In this document: positions 47,567 through 56,551 of the stretch, piece by piece
Numbering within the stretch: position 1 is the stretch's first letter
Layout: the number at the start of each line of letters is the position of its first letter
Source of the DNA: an uncultured Sporosarcina sp.
Lineage (GTDB): Bacteria > Bacillota > Bacilli > Bacillales_A > Planococcaceae
Length of the DNA: 64,000 nt
Assembly (NCBI GenBank): GCA_948469885.1
Contig: CAOKMT010000001.1
Location: 1-64,000, forward strand
Direction of reading: 5' to 3'
The notes under the pieces: generated by a model
What the model was told of the DNA's origin: nothing
Databases searched by the model: none
What the model saw: the letters and a program-made list of their open reading frames with translations, nothing else
Made by a program: the position numbers and the translations under genes

Positions 47567-49132
47567 ATGAAAACTGTTTGGTATAATGGAAAGATATATA
47601 CAATGCAAAAGGCAAATGATCAAGTCGATGCGTTGCTGACGGAAAATGGCAAGATCGTAGCGACAGGGACATATGAACAGTTGAAAGAGGGGGCGGATAC
47701 GGAAGTGGATTTGCAAGGCGCTGTCATGTATCCAGGATTTGTCGACAGTCATATGCATATGATTTGGCACGGTCAAAAATTACTCAGTTTAGATTTATCG
47801 ACAGCATCTTCTGCTGACGATATGATGGATATGCTAATGAACAAGGGAAAACAGGCAGCACAAGGGGAATGGTTTCTCGGAGAAGGTTGGAATGAAAATA
47901 ATTTTCCCGATAAAAAGATATTGACCCGTTATGAATTGGACAAAGTAACCGATACACCGATGTTATTAAAGCGAACGTGCCGCCATGCATCACTCGTTAA
48001 TTCGCAAGCGCTTGCACTGGCTGGTATTACAAAAGAAACACCCGATCCGGAAGACGGTGTCATTGTTCGCGATGCGGACGGTGAGCCGACGGGGTATCTT
48101 CAAGAAGGTGCACAAAAGCTTGTGTCCCGGCTCATCCCGAAGCCGACAGAAGTGTCATTGACGCTAGCGTTAACAAAGTCTGTCGACCATTTATTGTCGC
48201 TTGGATTGACGGGTGCGCATACGGATGATCTAGGCGATTTTGGACCTTATACAGTTCCACTTCAAGCGTTTAAAAATGTGATTGGACACGAAAAGAAATT
48301 TCGGGCACACTTGCTACGGAGACATACTGTTTTTAAAGATGTAATGGCAAGTGCAACGTATGGCGAGCCGTGGATAGAACCAGGAGCGATGAAGTTTTTC
48401 GTCGATGGCTCACTAGGTGCACAAACTGCGCTGCTTAGTGAACCGTATAAAGATGCACCTGATACATGCGGGGTTGCGATGCATTCGGATGAAGAGATCG
48501 CGGCACTCGTTGCGCTTGCACGTTCCTACGGGGAAGCAATCGGCGTTCACGTTATCGGTGATTTGGCTGCTGAAAAAGTGCTTGATGCAATTGAAGCGAA
48601 TCCGGCACCGAAAGGAAAATTTGATCGGCTCATTCATGTAAGCATATTGCGGGAAGACCTTGTTGAACGGATGGCGAAACTGCCAGTTGTCCTCGATATA
48701 CAGCCGCCATTCGTCGCATCCGATTTTCCATGGGCGGAGGACCGGTTGGGTGAACAGCGCCTTGAGTGGGCGTACGCATGGAAAAAGCTTCTCGACCACG
48801 GTTTTATTTGCGGCGGTGGTTCAGATGCGCCAATTGAAGATGTTAATCCATTACTTGGGATTTATACGGCGGTCACACGACGCAAACCGGGAGAAACCCA
48901 TGAAGGCTATTTGCCGCTGGAAAAGCTAAGTCGTTTTGAAGCGATTGGCTTGTATACGACAGGAAGCGCGGCGATAATTGGCAAATCGGATGTGCGCGGT
49001 CAACTAGCTGTTGGGTTCGATGCGGATTTCACTGTGCTTGACCGTGATTTATTCGAAGTGGAAGAAGAAGCGATTTTAGACGCAGAAGTGGTGATGACTG
49101 TCGTAGCGGGCGAGGTCATGTATACACGCTGA
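47567..49132 (+). CDS. Amidohydrolase family 3 protein (YtcJ-like)
   Basis: A 521-residue metal-dependent hydrolase of the amidohydrolase_3 group. Metal motif HMHMIWHG (residues 76-83, following GFVDS), later HVIGD and GGGSDAPIEDVNPLLGI near the C terminus. Substrates of YtcJ-type enzymes are uncharacterised; a formamide or cyclic amide hydrolase is plausible. ATG 47567 (MKTVWYNGKIYTM) follows AAGGGGG. Two small genes follow on the same strand. Confidence 0.87.
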   Translation: MKTVWYNGKIYTMQKANDQVDALLTENGKIVATGTYEQLKEGADTEVDLQGAVMYPGFVDSHMHMIWHGQKLLSLDLSTASSADDMMDMLMNKGKQAAQGEWFLGEGWNENNFPDKKILTRYELDKVTDTPMLLKRTCRHASLVNSQALALAGITKETPDPEDGVIVRDADGEPTGYLQEGAQKLVSRLIPKPTEVSLTLALTKSVDHLLSLGLTGAHTDDLGDFGPYTVPLQAFKNVIGHEKKFRAHLLRRHTVFKDVMASATYGEPWIEPGAMKFFVDGSLGAQTALLSEPYKDAPDTCGVAMHSDEEIAALVALARSYGEAIGVHVIGDLAAEKVLDAIEANPAPKGKFDRLIHVSILREDLVERMAKLPVVLDIQPPFVASDFPWAEDRLGEQRLEWAYAWKKLLDHGFICGGGSDAPIEDVNPLLGIYTAVTRRKPGETHEGYLPLEKLSRFEAIGLYTTGSAAIIGKSDVRGQLAVGFDADFTVLDRDLFEVEEEAILDAEVVMTVVAGEVMYTR

Positions 49133-49168
49133 ATCAAATGAAGGCTGAAAGAAAGGAATGGATTATGA

Positions 49169-49783
49169 ATGGGAAACGGTTGGCATGAAAGGTTTTCGGC
49201 AGAAGAGTACGTATACGGAAAAGAGCCGAATGCATTTGTTGTAGAAGCCGCACAGCAATTACCGGCTAAAGGGAAAGTGCTGTGCATTGCCGAAGGAGAA
49301 GGCCGGAACGCGGTTTACTTGGCTTCTCTCGGTTTTGACGTGACCGCTTGGGATTTCGCACAATCCGGTCTTGATAAAACGGAGAAACTGGCAGAAGAAA
49401 AAGGCGTTCATGTGAAAACGGAGCTTCGCAATTTATTGGATGTAGTGTGGGAAGAAGAACAATGGGACGCAATCGTCCATATCTTTGGCCATTTCCGCGA
49501 AGATATTATGGACCGGACGTTAGCAGGCGTTAAAATCGCATTGAAACCAGGTGGCTACTACGTCAGCGAACTGTATTCGAAAGAACAGCTTCAATACGGA
49601 ACAGGCGGCCCCTCCTTAGAAGATCGATTGGCCGATCCAGTCAAATGGTTAACGGCATTCGATGGTTATTTCATTCAACACTTTTATATTGGTGAAGTGG
49701 AACGTACAGAAGGACGATTGCATACAGGGACTGCGCACGTCGTCCAAAGTATTTTTCAAAAAAGAAAAGAGGCAGGAAAATGA
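49169..49783 (+). CDS. Class I SAM-dependent methyltransferase
   Basis: A 204-residue Rossmann-type methyltransferase. SAM-binding motif I is VLCIAEGEGRNAVYLASLG (residues 39-57), then the acidic motif DVTAWDFAQSG. It resembles the tellurite-resistance/UbiE-like small methyltransferases with YGKEPNAFV near the N terminus; the substrate is unknown. ATG 49169 is used; ATG 49165 is out of frame. Its stop overlaps the ywbE start (ATGA). Confidence 0.85.
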   Translation: MGNGWHERFSAEEYVYGKEPNAFVVEAAQQLPAKGKVLCIAEGEGRNAVYLASLGFDVTAWDFAQSGLDKTEKLAEEKGVHVKTELRNLLDVVWEEEQWDAIVHIFGHFREDIMDRTLAGVKIALKPGGYYVSELYSKEQLQYGTGGPSLEDRLADPVKWLTAFDGYFIQHFYIGEVERTEGRLHTGTAHVVQSIFQKRKEAGK

Positions 49784-49974
49784 ACGGACAAAATCGTGAT
49801 GATCTAAAGCCGGGGATGAAAGTCGCCGTCATCTTGAAAAAAGACCAACGTTCCGGCGTCCAAACAGAAGGAATTGTAAAAGATTTATTGACAAAATCAA
49901 AGTTCCATCCACATGGCATTAAAGTGCGGCTTGAGGATGGACAAGTTGGGCGGGTTGCGGAGATTTTAGAGTGA
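49780..49974 (+). CDS. ywbE: YwbE family protein
   Basis: A 64-residue protein of the DUF2196/YwbE family (KPGMKVAVILKKDQRSGVQTEG, then HPHGIKVRLEDGQVGRVAEIL). It looks like a small SH3/KOW-like beta-barrel; the function is unknown. It overlaps the methyltransferase stop by four bases, so it is probably coupled. Confidence 0.88.
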   Translation: MNGQNRDDLKPGMKVAVILKKDQRSGVQTEGIVKDLLTKSKFHPHGIKVRLEDGQVGRVAEILE

Positions 49975-50056
49975 ATCGTCCATAAAGTCCAGACATCGAT
50001 ACTATTATGCTTTTCAAATCTGGTATTTTAAATAATATACCGAATATAAAAATTAT

Positions 50057-50085
50057 TTGATAAATTATGCCGTGCCATATATACT
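50057..50085 (+). promoter_or_regulatory. Promoter of the cobalamin-regulated operon
   Basis: TTGATA (50057-50062), 17-bp spacer, TATACT (50080-50085), about 35 bp upstream of the riboswitch. Confidence 0.75.
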
Positions 50086-50117
50086 CAAACTAGGTTGTAA
50101 AAAAACTGCATATAGAA

Positions 50118-50325
50118 CTTATAGGGTGCTATTCGTTGATAAACGAAATGGCTTAATTGGGAAGTTCGGTGCGAATCCGACGCGGTCCCGCCACTGTAAC
50201 GCGGAGTTGCTTATCATAGACCACTGACGTAAACGTTGGGAAGGCGATAAGAAAACGATGAAGCGAAGCCAGGAGACCAGCCTTGTAAGTAAGTTCGACA
50301 GTCTCACGAGGATGGGAGGGGATCG
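50118..50325 (+). promoter_or_regulatory. Cobalamin riboswitch
   Basis: It shows the hallmarks of the class: GGTGCGAATCCGACGCGGTC followed by CCGCCACTGT in the core, and the B12 box AAGCCAGGAGACC at 50265-50277. GGGTGCTATTCG starts the P1/P3 region, and a 3' stem follows. With the downstream terminator it should shut off transcription when adenosylcobalamin is plentiful, so the operon is expressed under B12 scarcity. Confidence 0.96.
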
Positions 50326-50383
50326 TTTATTTAGGGGTGCTTATTTAAGGCACTTGCATGTTTTGCATGCGCATACATATAGA

Positions 50384-50411
50384 CGTCTTTCCTTGAGGAA
50401 AGGCGTTTTTT
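50384..50411 (+). terminator. Expression-platform terminator of the riboswitch
   Basis: CGTCTTTCC pairs with GGAAAGGCG (one G-T), TTGA loop, six T. It lies between the aptamer and the first gene. Confidence 0.85.
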
Positions 50412-50446
50412 GCGTTGGGAAGAAATGACTGAAGGGGGAAGAGAGA

Positions 50447-53400
50447 GTGAAAGAAGCTAGAAAGCTAGGGAATAAGAGTTTGGCATTATTGATGAGTTTT
50501 TTATTGGTGTTTTCATTGGCCATGCCTGCAGTTGGGGCGGTTGAAAGTATCGACGGAGAAATTCAAGCATTCGAAGAGACTTATGTAGAAGAAGAAAATG
50601 AGCTTAAGACAGAGAGTGAGAGGCAAGAGGTAGAAGATGAACAAGATTACTTGAGTGAGTCTTCTACTCCGGACCAGGAGTTAGATGAGAATACGAATGT
50701 AGAAATAGAAGAGGCCATTGACAGTGAAACGCAATATGCTGATCGAAGTGAAGAAATTAGAAATAAAATAGAACAAGCTATTGGTAAATCGAAACAGTAC
50801 TATAAAGATCTCCAACCTAAAGGTAACGTTTCGCATAGCGATTATTGGTTATTTTCAGCTTTGTGGGGCGCGGATGAAAACTTGAAAGAATTCCCATGGG
50901 CAGAAAACGGGATGCCTTGGGAAAATGATACCTTTTGGACGAAGGGGAAAGAAAGTGCAACTAGTACATCCAATGAAGATGCAGGAATTATTATAGGTTC
51001 AATCTTATTGGGACAGGATCCACAAAAGTTTGGCCAACGTAATATTATTCAAGACTTGGTTGACAAACAAAAAGAAAATGGGGCGTTCTTTACGATTTGG
51101 GGAGAATCTTGGGCAATGATCGCCCTTGATCTGGTCGATGCCCCTTATGATAGGGAAAAACATATTGAGCATATATTAGGGCAACAGTTTGACAGTGGTC
51201 TGTTCGGTGGTATCGACTCGAATGGTTGGATTTTGATGGCTCTAGCTCCTTACATGGATGAACGTCAAGATGTTAAGAAGGCAATCGATTCAGCCGTTCG
51301 TGCTGTCCATGAGGGATACCAAAAAAAGGGTGAGATTTCCGATGGTTGGGGTGCTAATTCAAATAGCGTAGCTGCTGCTCTTATGGGCCTTGCCGCAGTT
51401 GGAGAGGATTTATTTAGTGATAAATGGACCAAGGATGGGAAAAATGTAGTCGAGCAATTCATCGAAACTTATCAACAAGCGGATGGTTCCTTCTGGTGGC
51501 AAGAGAACTCGGCGGGTGCCGTCTCGATGGCAACTGAACAGTCATTGTTAGCCTTGTCAACAGTGATAAAGGGTGAATCTATATTTGTTCAACTAAAGAA
51601 ACATAAGGATGAAAATCTAGATGTAAAAACCAATGTGTCCATTCGAGTTGAAGGGGTAAAAGAAACGCTTCTTTCCGAGAAGAACTTTGAAGTCAAAACA
51701 CTTGAGAAAACAGCGACTGCCTTTGATGCGACTGAGCAGAGTCTTAATCGTCTGGGTATTCCATTTGAGGATTCAAGTGCTTTTATCTCTAAGATTGCTG
51801 ATGAAGGAACAGCGATTTTTGGTGGTTGGGATGGCTGGCAGTATGTAGTTAATGATAACTATCCCGATGTTGGCGCTGGAGATTATCTTGTTAAAGACGG
51901 AGATGAGATTGTTTGGTTTTATGGTAATGTCGGAGATGTTTATAAAGGTGAGGCATCTGCCGATGAAGTTGAAAAACTTACGCTGAAACCTACGATTGCT
52001 ATGGATTCTGAATTATATGCCGGAAATGAAATCGAAGTAGCTGTGACAGCAGAATATAATATTTACGATGAAGAATTTGAGTTAGAACAAGAAAGTGTAA
52101 GAGCAAAGATTAAGGATGCTGACGTTCATTTCAACGGGGGGATCTATAAAACAGACGAAAATGGGATTGCCCGGATTCCAGGTGAAAAAGCAAAAGTAGG
52201 CTCCTACGAAATCAAGGTTACGAAAGATATTGAGAATAGTTATCCAAGATTACTTCGCCAAGCCAAGAAAGTTATTATTTCAGAAAAGGAATCTGAAGAG
52301 GGGGGAGGCGGCGGTGGTGGAACGCTACCGTCCACAAAAACGGTTACGCTGTCAGTTGAAAAGCGTACAATCGGTGCAGGCGATATTATTAAGTCGACGG
52401 AAGTGCCATTAAAAGACGGGGATACTGCATTTTCATTATTAAAGCGCACCGCGGATGAGAGAAGGATTTCGATTGATTATTCTGGATCTGGGGCGGGACT
52501 CTATGTCCAAGGCATTGACGGCTTAAAAGAGTTCAATCATGGACCTTTAAGTGGCTGGATGTATTCGGTTAACGATTCATTCCCATCTATTAGTGCAGGA
52601 AGTTATGTTTTAAAAGATGGCGATGAACTTCGCTGGCAGTATACGAAAAACTTAGGGAATGACGTTGGTGATGATTCCAATGGCGGCTCTGGCGGCGGAG
52701 GCGGCGGTGGCCCAGCGCCAACACCAACACCAGATGCGACGCACACTGTGAGCGACAGCGAAGATGAGGAGATCTCCATTTCCGCTGATGAAAAAGAACT
52801 TTATATCCAAACGAAAAACGGAAGTAAAGAAGTCACGAATATTGTCACGTTACAATTTCCGAAGAATAGGCTCCCGAAAATTGAAGCGGTCCGTGGACAT
52901 ACGATATTGGAAATTACACAAGACACGGAAGTCAAATCCGAATGGGATAAAAAACTGCAGCTGCCAAGAAATTTGGCCGTCAATGAAAAAGGCTTAGCGG
53001 AAAAAGTGAACGCGAAGCTAGTAGATCAGAAAGTGTCTAGCATAGACCATCGGATCAAAGTCGGCGGAGATAAAGGCATTCAGTTTAACAAACATGTGAC
53101 CCTCACATTAAAAGGCCATGGCGATAAACATGCTGGATTCATCGATCACGATGGAAACTTTGAAACAATTAAGAAATATAATAGTACGAGTGCGCAAGAA
53201 GATGACGTTTACGCATTTAAAAATGGTAATGATTTAACCATTAAAACGAAGCACTTCACTGAGTTCCTAGTGTATCAAATCGTCGGAGAAGAAACGTCAG
53301 AACCAACCGTTATGCAACCGTTAATTGATAGCGCTGCAAAATGGGTTGATAAAAACCGAGATTTCTCCACATACGACGAGTTCAATGATTGGGATGTCTT

Positions 53401-54721
53401 AGCACTTGCAAGAGCTGGAAAAGAAGTGCCGGCGCTTTATTATGGAATTATTGAAAAGCATGTGAAAGAAAATAATGGTGAATTTAGACTGGTCACAGAT
53501 TACGAACGAATGGCGTTAACAGCGACAGCACTTGGAAAAGACGCGCGGAACATTGCGGGTTATGATTTCATCGAGAAAATTTACAACAACTCCCGTATGA
53601 CGAACCAAGGGACGAACGGTGCATTGTTTGCGCTGCTCGCACTTGATGCACAAGAAGCTGAAGTGCCTGCAAACGCGATTTGGACGAGAGAGCGCTTGTT
53701 GACATGGCTGCTTGATCAGCAAAATGATGACGGTGGTTTCCCCTTAAGTAAAGAAGCGGGAAGTGCAAGCGATGTAGATATTACGGCAATGGCGCTTCAA
53801 GCCCTCGCCAAATACCAAGATCGCAAAGATGTGAAAGAAGTGACGGAAAAGGCACTGCTTTGGATTTCAGAGCAACAGCTTGCGAACGGCGGTTTTATCG
53901 TATGGGATGAAGAGAATAGCGAAAGTGTGTCCCAAGTCATCATCGGCTTGACAAGCTTAGGCATTTCATTGGAAGATGAGCGATTTGTGAAAAAAGATGG
54001 CGATTTATTGACCGCACTTCATGCTTTTATCAACAAAGATGGGGGCCTCGCCCATACAAGAGGTGAAGCGAGCAACTATATGGCGACACAACAAGGACTC
54101 CTTGCACTTGCGGGCAATGATCGGTTATTGAAAAAGAAAAAAAGTGTTTACGATATGACAGATGTCAAGCCTGTCGAAGTCCCAGAGGAAGAGATCGCAT
54201 TTTCCGACTTGGATAAAAAACACTTCGCTTACAAGGAAATTATGGAGATGGTGGATGCAGGGATTATAAGCGGCTACCGAGACGGTACATTCCGCCCGGA
54301 TGACAAACTAATCCGCGGTCAGGCAGCAATCTTATTTGCACGGGCGCTCGATTTAGAATCACCTGCAAAGCCCCATGGATTCAAAGACATTCCATTGTCA
54401 AGCACATTTTATGATGCGGCACATGCAACAAAAGCCGCTGGTGTTTTTGCCGGGAAGAAAGACGGCACTTTTGGTGCACAAGACGAGCTAACACGTGAGC
54501 AAATGGCATCTGTGCTTGTACGTGCATTTAACTTGAAAGAAACAGGAGAAAAAGTACCATTGAAAGATTTGGATAAAGTGTCGAAAGCGCATCGAAAAGA
54601 TGTGGAAATTTTATATCAAAACGGGATTACGGCGGGAAGAAGTAACGGTACATTCGATCCAAGATCATCTGTCTCCCGCGCACAGTTTTCAGCCTTTTTA
54701 TATCGGGCTTTGGAAAAATGA
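50447..54721 (+). CDS. S-layer-anchored, transcobalamin-like surface protein with two helical-repeat/DUF4430 modules
   Basis: A 1424-residue secreted protein, GTG start at 50447. Layout: signal peptide 1-31 (cleavage after AVGA); acidic linker 32-95; helical-repeat (terpenoid-cyclase/prenyltransferase-like) domain about 100-375; DUF4430 about 395-495; beta domain 510-615; glycine linker; second DUF4430 about 632-735 (GPLSGWMYSVNDSFPS); Gly/Pro linker; beta domain 770-945; second helical-repeat domain about 955-1230 (DQQNDDGGFPLSKE, EQQLANGGF); three SLH domains 1250-1424. Intrinsic factor and transcobalamin combine the same alpha/alpha barrel and DUF4430-like beta domain to clamp cobalamin. 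The riboswitch and downstream ECF genes support cobalamin or corrinoid binding at the cell wall. Binding itself is an inference. Confidence 0.85.
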   Translation: MKEARKLGNKSLALLMSFLLVFSLAMPAVGAVESIDGEIQAFEETYVEEENELKTESERQEVEDEQDYLSESSTPDQELDENTNVEIEEAIDSETQYADRSEEIRNKIEQAIGKSKQYYKDLQPKGNVSHSDYWLFSALWGADENLKEFPWAENGMPWENDTFWTKGKESATSTSNEDAGIIIGSILLGQDPQKFGQRNIIQDLVDKQKENGAFFTIWGESWAMIALDLVDAPYDREKHIEHILGQQFDSGLFGGIDSNGWILMALAPYMDERQDVKKAIDSAVRAVHEGYQKKGEISDGWGANSNSVAAALMGLAAVGEDLFSDKWTKDGKNVVEQFIETYQQADGSFWWQENSAGAVSMATEQSLLALSTVIKGESIFVQLKKHKDENLDVKTNVSIRVEGVKETLLSEKNFEVKTLEKTATAFDATEQSLNRLGIPFEDSSAFISKIADEGTAIFGGWDGWQYVVNDNYPDVGAGDYLVKDGDEIVWFYGNVGDVYKGEASADEVEKLTLKPTIAMDSELYAGNEIEVAVTAEYNIYDEEFELEQESVRAKIKDADVHFNGGIYKTDENGIARIPGEKAKVGSYEIKVTKDIENSYPRLLRQAKKVIISEKESEEGGGGGGGTLPSTKTVTLSVEKRTIGAGDIIKSTEVPLKDGDTAFSLLKRTADERRISIDYSGSGAGLYVQGIDGLKEFNHGPLSGWMYSVNDSFPSISAGSYVLKDGDELRWQYTKNLGNDVGDDSNGGSGGGGGGGPAPTPTPDATHTVSDSEDEEISISADEKELYIQTKNGSKEVTNIVTLQFPKNRLPKIEAVRGHTILEITQDTEVKSEWDKKLQLPRNLAVNEKGLAEKVNAKLVDQKVSSIDHRIKVGGDKGIQFNKHVTLTLKGHGDKHAGFIDHDGNFETIKKYNSTSAQEDDVYAFKNGNDLTIKTKHFTEFLVYQIVGEETSEPTVMQPLIDSAAKWVDKNRDFSTYDEFNDWDVLALARAGKEVPALYYGIIEKHVKENNGEFRLVTDYERMALTATALGKDARNIAGYDFIEKIYNNSRMTNQGTNGALFALLALDAQEAEVPANAIWTRERLLTWLLDQQNDDGGFPLSKEAGSASDVDITAMALQALAKYQDRKDVKEVTEKALLWISEQQLANGGFIVWDEENSESVSQVIIGLTSLGISLEDERFVKKDGDLLTALHAFINKDGGLAHTRGEASNYMATQQGLLALAGNDRLLKKKKSVYDMTDVKPVEVPEEEIAFSDLDKKHFAYKEIMEMVDAGIISGYRDGTFRPDDKLIRGQAAILFARALDLESPAKPHGFKDIPLSSTFYDAAHATKAAGVFAGKKDGTFGAQDELTREQMASVLVRAFNLKETGEKVPLKDLDKVSKAHRKDVEILYQNGITAGRSNGTFDPRSSVSRAQFSAFLYRALEK

Positions 54722-54729
54722 ACTTTCAG

Positions 54730-54766
54730 AAGTCGGTGTTCGCTGTTTATTAGCGAACACCGGCTT
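54730..54766 (+). other. Intercistronic 15-bp hairpin
   Basis: AAGTCGGTGTTCGCT pairs with AGCGAACACCGGCTT (one G-T), 7-nt loop, just after the surface-protein stop. No T tract follows, so partial termination or mRNA stabilisation that separates expression of the surface protein from the transporter is more likely than full termination. Confidence 0.75.
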
Positions 54767-54789
54767 CACTTCTATAAGGGAGTGAATGT

Positions 54790-55641
54790 ATGCCAAAAAA
54801 GGGTATTGGCCAAAAGCTGATCTTGTTTCTTGTCATGATTGCGCTCGGAATAGGACTCATCGTCGGATTGAACCAAATGGTGAAAACTTCCGATGATCAA
54901 GAGCAAGCTCGGACGGAACAAGTCGAACAGCAGGATGAAACGGAAGCTGACGAGGAAACGGATGAAGTGAGCACGCCGGAAATTGACAAGGAAAATGAAT
55001 CTGATAAAGAAAATCCGGAAGCGAATGAAGGACAAAAGGAGACGACTGAGGAAGAAGCAGACATAGGTGATGGGCGTTCCGAAGAGAAACAAGTACCGCC
55101 TGCAACTGAAAAAAGGGAACAACCAAAGCCGAGCTGCCAGAAAAAAGACGACCCGCAAACTTCAGTAAAGAAAGAAGTGAAAAATCCACCACCGGCAGAG
55201 AAACCTTCAAAGCCGAAAGATCAGGACGTAGTCAAAGAGGAGCAGAAACCACCTAAGCAGGAGGTTGTTGAAACACCGCCCCCACCGCCGCCGACCAAAA
55301 AGACGGCACAATTGACAATTGTCGGTTCCGAAGATATCGGTGTCATTTTAAACACGGTCGAAGTGGAAATCCAAGAAACGGATACGGTGCTGGACGTGCT
55401 TCAACGGACATTGCGCGAGAAGAAAATCCAAATTTCCGTGAGAGGCGGGGGAGCAGGGGCTTACGTTGAAGGCATTTATAACTTATACGAGTTCGATAGG
55501 GGGCCGGGGAGCGGATGGATGTACAGTGTGAACGGATCGTTTCCAAATCGAAGTGCCGGAGTATGGCCGGTACAAGAAGGCGAACATATCCGGTGGCTCT
55601 ATACGGTCGACTTAGGGAAAGATTTGGGAGCCGGGCAGTGA
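54790..55641 (+). CDS. Membrane-tethered DUF4430 protein, putative cobalamin relay
   Basis: A 283-residue protein with an N-terminal membrane anchor (about residues 9-29), then a 140-residue acidic to proline/lysine-rich linker (to about 168, with a PPPPPP run) and one C-terminal DUF4430 domain. That domain is closely similar to the second one of the preceding protein (GGGAGAYVEGIYNLYEFDRG, GSGWMYSVNGSFPNRSAG). The linker could span the wall, placing the domain between the S-layer protein and the ECF transporter. A role in handing ligand to the S component is inferred. It lacks a lipobox. Confidence 0.8.
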   Translation: MPKKGIGQKLILFLVMIALGIGLIVGLNQMVKTSDDQEQARTEQVEQQDETEADEETDEVSTPEIDKENESDKENPEANEGQKETTEEEADIGDGRSEEKQVPPATEKREQPKPSCQKKDDPQTSVKKEVKNPPPAEKPSKPKDQDVVKEEQKPPKQEVVETPPPPPPTKKTAQLTIVGSEDIGVILNTVEVEIQETDTVLDVLQRTLREKKIQISVRGGGAGAYVEGIYNLYEFDRGPGSGWMYSVNGSFPNRSAGVWPVQEGEHIRWLYTVDLGKDLGAGQ

Positions 55642-55648
55642 TGATTGT

Positions 55649-56551
55649 ATGGTAAGAAACAGGTCGGAAAGCGGGTTCTCTGCGCTCCATCCAGCAGTGA
55701 GTTTCCTCTACTTTGTCGTTGTAATCACAGCTTGTTTATTATTTAAGCATCCGCTCTATTTGTATACGCTTTTCATGGTCGCCATTTTGTTGAACTGGAC
55801 GATAGATGGAGGGAAAGCGTTACATAAATCGATCAAAGGTTATGTGTTTATGGCGCTTATCATAGCGCTTGCCAACCCGTTGTTCTCTAGTCGAGGGGCA
55901 ACGATTCTCTTTTATTTGTTTGACCGCCCCGTCACGTTAGAGGCCATCGTCTACGGTGTGCAATTTGGATTCTCCCTCTTTTCTATACTGGTCTTGTTCG
56001 TCGCCTACAATTTGATTGTGACGTATGATAAATTTCTTTATCTATTCGGATCGATCGTTCCGAGAACTTCTTTCGTTGTCATTGTGACCATCCGATTTAT
56101 CCCTCTTTTAAAAAGACGCTTACAAGACATTATGGCCATTCAAAAAGTACAAGGTGCCTTTCAGGAGGGCGGAAAGAAAAAACGTCATCTGAAAGAAGGA
56201 ATGGCTACCCTTCATACGTTAGTGACGTGGTCTTTGGAAGAGGCGTTAATGACTGCTAGTTCGATGCGGGCAAGAGGCTATGGAGTGGGCAAAAGAAGTA
56301 GCGCGATTCGGTATGCATTGGACGAGAGAGATGTGATCATTTTGTCGATTATGGCGATAGCGGGCACGTTATTGTTCATCGGTGCTTTTGGCGGGATGGG
56401 GCAGTACGAGGTCTATCCACAATTGCAAGAAATTCCATTTTCTGCGCGTATGCTGTTTCATTATAGTAGTTTTCTTATTTTCTTACTGATACCGATTATT
56501 GTAAACGGGAAGGTGTGGCTAGAGTGGCGCTTTATCAGATCGAAAATGTAA
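55649..56551 (+). CDS. ECF transporter transmembrane (T) subunit, second copy
   Basis: A 300-residue EcfT homologue with multiple membrane segments and the coupling motifs: MTASSMRARGYGVGKR holds a clear Ala-Arg-Gly near residue 208, and an upstream KVQGAF-type variant stands at the first position. It differs from the housekeeping EcfT at 20176. The ATG follows a weak SD (GGGAG). Its end overlaps the ATPase gene by 28 bases. Group I type, dedicated to the linked S component. Confidence 0.87.
   Translation: MVRNRSESGFSALHPAVSFLYFVVVITACLLFKHPLYLYTLFMVAILLNWTIDGGKALHKSIKGYVFMALIIALANPLFSSRGATILFYLFDRPVTLEAIVYGVQFGFSLFSILVLFVAYNLIVTYDKFLYLFGSIVPRTSFVVIVTIRFIPLLKRRLQDIMAIQKVQGAFQEGGKKKRHLKEGMATLHTLVTWSLEEALMTASSMRARGYGVGKRSSAIRYALDERDVIILSIMAIAGTLLFIGAFGGMGQYEVYPQLQEIPFSARMLFHYSSFLIFLLIPIIVNGKVWLEWRFIRSKM

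Noticed and set aside
49975..50056. Additional gene between ywbE and the riboswitch
   Set aside because: AT-rich with stops in all frames; it only holds promoter-like sequence.
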